Positions 60,204 through 64,000 of a stretch of DNA of 64,000 bases are shown here, piece after piece; the first letter of the stretch is position 1, and each line of letters opens with the position of its first letter. Origin of the DNA: Anodontia alba (Eukaryota; Mollusca; Bivalvia; Lucinida; Lucinidae); the NCBI GenBank assembly GCA_964016985.1, contig OZ024827.1:15270374-15334373 (forward strand), read 5' to 3'. The notes beneath the pieces are model-generated. The model searched no databases and was not told where the DNA came from. It was given only the letters and a program-made list of their open reading frames with translations. A program made the translations under genes and the position numbers.

Positions 60204-60839
60204 TAACCCAGCTATACACTACCTTTGGAAACAGTTTAGATCCAGATCAGTTGGCTTGTGTGTGTGGAGCCCAATGCTCCATGCCAGTGAGACTTGGCCA
60301 TTGACAAAGCCAAACCTCCAGCGTCTGCAGGGAAAGGAAAGAGAAATGATCAGACAGATCTGCAATGTTAGGCCGCAAGACATTGTCACCACCAGGTGCA
60401 ATGAGCTACTTGAGCGGTTTGGCATTGAGGATCTTGACTTCATTCTGAAGGAGAGAAGGCTCCGATGGTATGGACGTGGAATGCTGCAATGGTGCAGTCA
60501 AGACAGCCTTTGACATACAGGTTGATGAAAGGCATGGGCCTGGGAGGCCAAAGATGACATGGAATAGCTGACAGAGAGGGATTGCAGAGAGTGGAAGCTC
60601 TCGGCTATCAACCCTCATGATAGACATACCTGTTGATCTGGTGTGAGATCTGCCCTGCGTGCAGCAAGCCAGCTATCTGGAAGGGGCCAACTGATGTGGC
60701 TGTTGTACCTGCACGTTAATCAAAAATCTGATTATGATGATATATGAATTTATAGTAACAATCCGAATCAAGTAATCTGATGGGCTGAAAATTAGAAGTG
60801 GACATGGCATCTTGATTTATTTATCAGGACAAGGGTTAA
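60204..60839 (-). mobile_element. Family A element (copy 16) split by a non-LTR fragment
   Basis: Left piece: TTAACCCAGCTATACACTACC and the left hairpin arm up to CAGATCAGTTGGCTTG. Right piece: GAATTTATAGTAACAATCC to ATCAGGACAAGGGTTAA. The retrotransposon fragment sits where the hairpin apex and right arm would be. Confidence 0.75.
60257..60728 (+). pseudogene. Non-LTR retrotransposon 3' fragment, copy 2
   Basis: Plus-strand frame with ETWPLTKPNLQRLQGK, IRQICNVRPQDIVTT, LERFGIEDLDFILKERRLRWYG, then a shift and stops before GRPKMTW-like coding. It corresponds to 49,599-50,107 in the opposite orientation and starts at a different 5' point. It ends with ACCTGCACGTTAATCAAAAA. It is 5'-truncated and inactive. 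Confidence 0.8.
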
Positions 60840-60899
60840 ATATTACAGTTTTCACACCAAAAATATGTGAAGATAGCCATGAAATGCCCAATCACAAAC

Positions 60900-61178
60900 A
60901 TCACGAAAACATGCCTATAGAATTTTGACCCCCTTAAACCCCACTATTATATAGTAAAACTGGGGTTTACAGGAGTATACATTATTTTTCTTATGCTGCT
61001 AAAAAAACATAGATTGTGGGTACTCGTTAGAACGGCCTCGCTGAGGGGGTTCTAACGAGTACCCACAATCTATGGTTTGAGCAGAAATATGAAAAATATC
61101 AGAATGTTTTATCTGAAAATTTTCATTTTTTGGTGGTGAAATTTTCAGTATATTTGAATAGGCGTGTTTTCGTAATGG
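60900..61178 (-). mobile_element. Family D palindromic MITE
   Basis: From ATCACGAAAACATGCC to GGCGTGTTTTCGTAATG. It is a full copy with a core hairpin at about 61,008-61,075 (CATAGATTGTGGGTACTCG, apex CTCGCTGAGG). Confidence 0.82.
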
Positions 61179-61781
61179 CACACAAAGCAGCCTTTCCAAG
61201 GCAGCAAAAGGAGGAGAAATGAGTAAGGCTGGCACAATTTATCGGTAAGTCAATTAATTGATTGATAAATTCCACAAAATGATTATTGTTACAGATTTGC
61301 TAATACTTGATCATTTGATTTCTGTGTGTATTACTTCACCGTATTTACACTTAGTATTCAGACATCTCAATTCCTTACCACACTTTATCTAAAATTTGAA
61401 CAAGTACAATTTATTACCCGATGTTGTGTCTGAAAATAGCTGAATGAGTGGCACACATTGTAGACCCTGATGAGACGCCATGTTTTGTTACACTGTTTGC
61501 TCAGGCCTGTCTGGCCAAAAACATATGGTAAAGTATAACATATGATAAGAATCATGCTTAGATAGACAGGTAAAACTATGACCAATTCTTTAGTGATTAC
61601 TAATTGATTATCGATCACAAAGGCAGGACTGATAAACGATTATGTTTTCTGGTCTGATTAGCCAGCCTTAGGGATGAGGAAGAATTAAGGACAAAACAAA
61701 TGCCTCATATGAAACCACCAATGCACAAAGAAGAACTGCAGTAGCAGAACTGCCTTGGAATGATCAGTAGGAAAACTACCA
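61179..61781. repeat. Family F2 element and unassigned sequence
   Basis: About 61,338-61,535 is F2: CCGTATTTACACTTAGTATTC, AATTTGAACAAGTACAATTT, GTAGACCCTGATGAGAC and TCAGGCCTGTCTGG. The rest is unassigned. Confidence 0.5.
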
Positions 61782-62002
61782 GGGCCCAGTTGTTTAAAAC
61801 TAACGATGTCGTTAGTTAATGTATCGTTAAAACTTTGATCATTAGATATGACATATATGCTAATATTTTTGCTGAAAAAATGTGAGTAGCAAATTTTTTT
61901 CAGCAAAAATAACCGTGAAGTAGAAATTGTATTTACTAGAAAAGTTAACATTTTGACCACTAACGGGCTTGTTAAGCTAACAATGCTTTGAACAACTGGG
62001 CC
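61782..62002. mobile_element. Small TIR element with GGGCCCAGTTGTT ends
   Basis: Ends GGGCCCAGTTGTTTAAAAC and CTTTGAACAACTGGGCC are inverted repeats, followed inward by related CTAACGATG and GCTAACAATG. An inner hairpin ATATTTTTGCTGAAAAAA pairs with TTTTTTTCAGCAAAAAT. The superfamily is unknown. Confidence 0.72.
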
Positions 62003-62215
62003 GAGGGGCTTAAACCAGTTTTACTTGTGCTAAACCTCACCCTTAGTTCTGATGCAGCTCCAAACTACAAACATATGTACGATCAGCATAGGAGTCCTCT
62101 ACCTTGCCAGTGAAACATCAAAATGAAATACATATACATGTAAGCACAAACAGTGTGATGAAACAAACAAAATGCTCAGTGGCAAATTGAAGCCAGAACA
62201 CAAGAAAACCAAGCC
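62003..62215. other. Unassigned sequence
   Basis: No recognised gene or repeat. Confidence 0.35.
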
Positions 62216-62422
62216 TTAACCCTTGTCATGCTGAATAAATTAAGATGCCACGCCCATTTCTAATTTTCAGCCAGTCAGATTACTTGATCCAGATTGTTAA
62301 TTTCACATACTTAATGACAAACAGTGCAGATCCAGATCAGTTGGCTTCTTCAGAAGCCAACTGATCTGGATCTACACTGATTGCTAAGACAGGGCATGAC
62401 GTGTTCAGCAAGAGAAGGGTTA
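62216..62422 (+). mobile_element. Family A palindromic MITE, copy 17
   Basis: From TTAACCCTTGTCATGCTGAA to TTCAGCAAGAGAAGGGTTAA, with a hairpin around 62,328-62,382. Confidence 0.8.
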
Positions 62423-62435
62423 AAATACAAATATA

Positions 62436-62522
62436 CCATCCATTATTTCACTTATTTTTTTTGTCAGTTTTATTCAGAACCTGAATAAAACTGATGAAAA
62501 AATGAGTGAAATAATGGATGGT
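62436..62522. repeat. Imperfect ~40-bp hairpin
   Basis: CCATCCATTATTTCACTTAT, TCAGTTTTATTCAG, apex AACC, CTGAATAAAACTGA, ATGAGTGAAATAATGGATGG. The arms differ by a few bases in the A/T run. It lies immediately after family A copy 17. Confidence 0.7.
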
Positions 62523-62925
62523 CAGGTAAGGTGACCCCTTCCAAAAGGCCCATATTGGAAGAAAATGCAGCAGGATGAGTGTTAAATGGGTTGAATTCAC
62601 GTCTTGTTCAATAGTATTTTATTTATATGAGGGTTGAAAGAAATGGATGGAAGTGAAACACCCATACATAAATAGTGTGCTAGAGTTCTTATCTTTCCAC
62701 CATCTGTTAAGTGGCCATTTAGAAGTCTGTCATCAAAGTTCAAATTTCTTTTCCATTTAAATTTGATATCCATTAGTTATTGACATTTCCCTGTGTCCTG
62801 CCTTCGAAATCACACCTTTAAAGAAAAAGGTGGGCTGGGAATGGGGAAACATGCAAATAAAATATCAGTTCAGCATTTTAATAGCTACTTTACTATGATT
62901 GTTATGGTGATAAATGACTGTTGAA
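62523..62925. other. Unassigned sequence
   Basis: No recognised gene or repeat. Confidence 0.35.
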
Positions 62926-63134
62926 TTAACCCTTAAAGCAATTTTCAAAAATTTTAGTAGATGACTTCTATTTTTTTTTTATTTTTTTTTTTAAATAAAA
63001 TAGGTGACTTGGCATTTCATGTGCTGGGTAGATGTTTCAGATGAAATGCCAAGCCTTATTTTCTCTGAAAAATAATAATAAAAAAAAATCAAATTGTGGT
63101 CTACTGCAGTTGTGATTAGTACTTTGAGAGTTAA
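62926..63134. mobile_element. Family B palindromic MITE
   Basis: From TTAACCCTTAAAGCAATTTTC to GTACTTTGAGAGTTAA. The arms TTGGCATTTCATGTG and ATGAAATGCCAAGCC remain, with a shortened apex. Confidence 0.72.
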
Positions 63135-63440
63135 AAAGGAATGAAATGGCATACAATGAATTGTGTTGCTAATGGTAAGTGAGCCACAATGTCAGATAAT
63201 GTATTTTCAGATTTGTTCCCAGTGAAGACTCAGATCAGCCTGAACATCATTGCAGTTAGCAGTCATCACTATGCACTCTCTGATAGAGTCAAATATTCAA
63301 GGTCTCTTCTGAGAGACATTTAATACTTTGTTCAGACTGCTTTGGTGTAGGCTGATCTAAGTCTTTGCTGGACATGAAATGAAGTACATGATCTCAAGTT
63401 GCAACATAAGGGCAAAAAAAAAAAAAAAAAAAAGAACAGT
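63135..63440. other. Unassigned sequence
   Basis: Ends in a poly-A run (63,415-63,433) next to the 51-bp array. No gene was seen. Confidence 0.35.
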
Positions 63441-64000
63441 TTTGTACTATCCTTCAGTTTACTGGCAGCAGCTTATGTGCATAAAACCAGTACGGTACCA
63501 TCCTTCATTTTACTTGCTGCAGCTCAGATGCATAAAACCAGTTCTGTTCAATCCTCCACTTTACTTGCAGCAGCTCATGTGTATAAAAATAGCTCTGTAT
63601 GATCCTTCAATTTACTGGCAACAAATCAAGTGCATAAAACCTGTTCTGTACCATCCTTCAATGTACTTGCAACAGCTCAGTTGCATAAAACCAGTTCTAT
63701 ACCATTCTTCAATTTACTGACAGCAGCTCAAGTGTATAGAACTAGTACTGAAGCATCTTTTACTTTACTGGTAGTAGCTCAAGTGCATTACAAGCAGCTC
63801 TCTACCATCCTTTGCTTTACTGGCAGCAGCTCAAATCCATAAAACCAATTCAGTACCATCAACCACTTTACTAGCAGCACCTTGTGCATAAAACTAGTTC
63901 TATACCATCCTTCACCTTACCAGTAGTGGCTCAAGTTCATAAAACTAGTTTTTACACCATCCTTTAATTAACTGGCAGCAGCTCAAGTGCATTAACTAGT
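63441..64000 (+). repeat. 51-bp tandem array, runs off the window
   Basis: About ten units of GTGCATAAAACCAGTTCTG, TACCATCCTTCA and TTTACTGGCAGCAGCTCAA. The first spacings, measured between ATAAAA motifs at 63,481, 63,532, 63,583 and 63,634, are exactly 51 bp. Because 51 is a multiple of three, open frames with 17-residue repeats appear, but they are not called as genes. Confidence 0.88.

Noticed and set aside
63379..63842. Repetitive 17-residue-unit protein at the right edge
   Set aside because: Tandem DNA with a 51-bp period keeps frames open by chance in more than one frame; there is no independent coding evidence.

Overview
The window looks like non-coding, repeat-saturated chromosomal DNA of an animal, most probably a bivalve mollusc. 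That is inferred from AT-rich sequence, tRNA-derived SINEs, mariner and DIRS elements, very abundant small palindromic elements, and 145-155 bp tandem arrays that start with TCCG-type microsatellites. No host protein-coding gene, rRNA or convincing functional tRNA was found; every recognisable coding sequence belongs to a transposable element. The species cannot be fixed from the sequence alone.

The centrepiece is a nest at 25.4-33.4 kb. A DIRS-type tyrosine-recombinase retrotransposon (25,981-32,235, minus strand) lies inside a mariner element (25,791-33,375), which lies inside a TTAA-family palindromic element. The DIRS copy has 152-bp inverted terminal repeats, an internal complementary region, a gag-like frame with two in-frame stops, an open reverse transcriptase/RNase H frame, and a tyrosine recombinase frame broken by a stop and a frameshift. 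A second mariner copy at 52.3-53.6 kb supplies the unoccupied target site, so the DIRS insertion point can be read almost to the base.

Layout: 0-3.3 kb, small palindromic elements and a dimeric repeat; 3.3-6.2 kb, a 145-bp array with a SINE; 6.8-9.3 kb, a 31-bp minisatellite split by a 1.09-kb TIR element; 9.3-20.6 kb, mixed small elements, SINEs and short arrays; 20.9-22.1 kb, the 145-bp array in reverse; 22.2-25.8 kb, small elements; 25.8-33.4 kb, the DIRS/mariner nest; 33.5-38.3 kb, small elements, a 50-bp minisatellite and a 155-bp array; 38.6-43.3 kb, a large array with an approximately 880-bp higher-order repeat; 43.3-44.9 kb, the least repetitive stretch; 45-55 kb, small elements, the second mariner and a non-LTR fragment; 55.4-59.4 kb, another array and a third, decayed mariner; 59.4-64 kb, small elements, a second non-LTR fragment and a 51-bp tandem array.

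The small palindromic elements fall into families named here A to K. A, B, C, F1, G and I begin with TTAAC and most end in GGGTTAA, which suggests piggyBac-type non-autonomous elements. Families with different outer sequence share similar inner hairpins. All of these are read by eye; copy boundaries are good to a few bases for the best copies and tens of bases for decayed ones.
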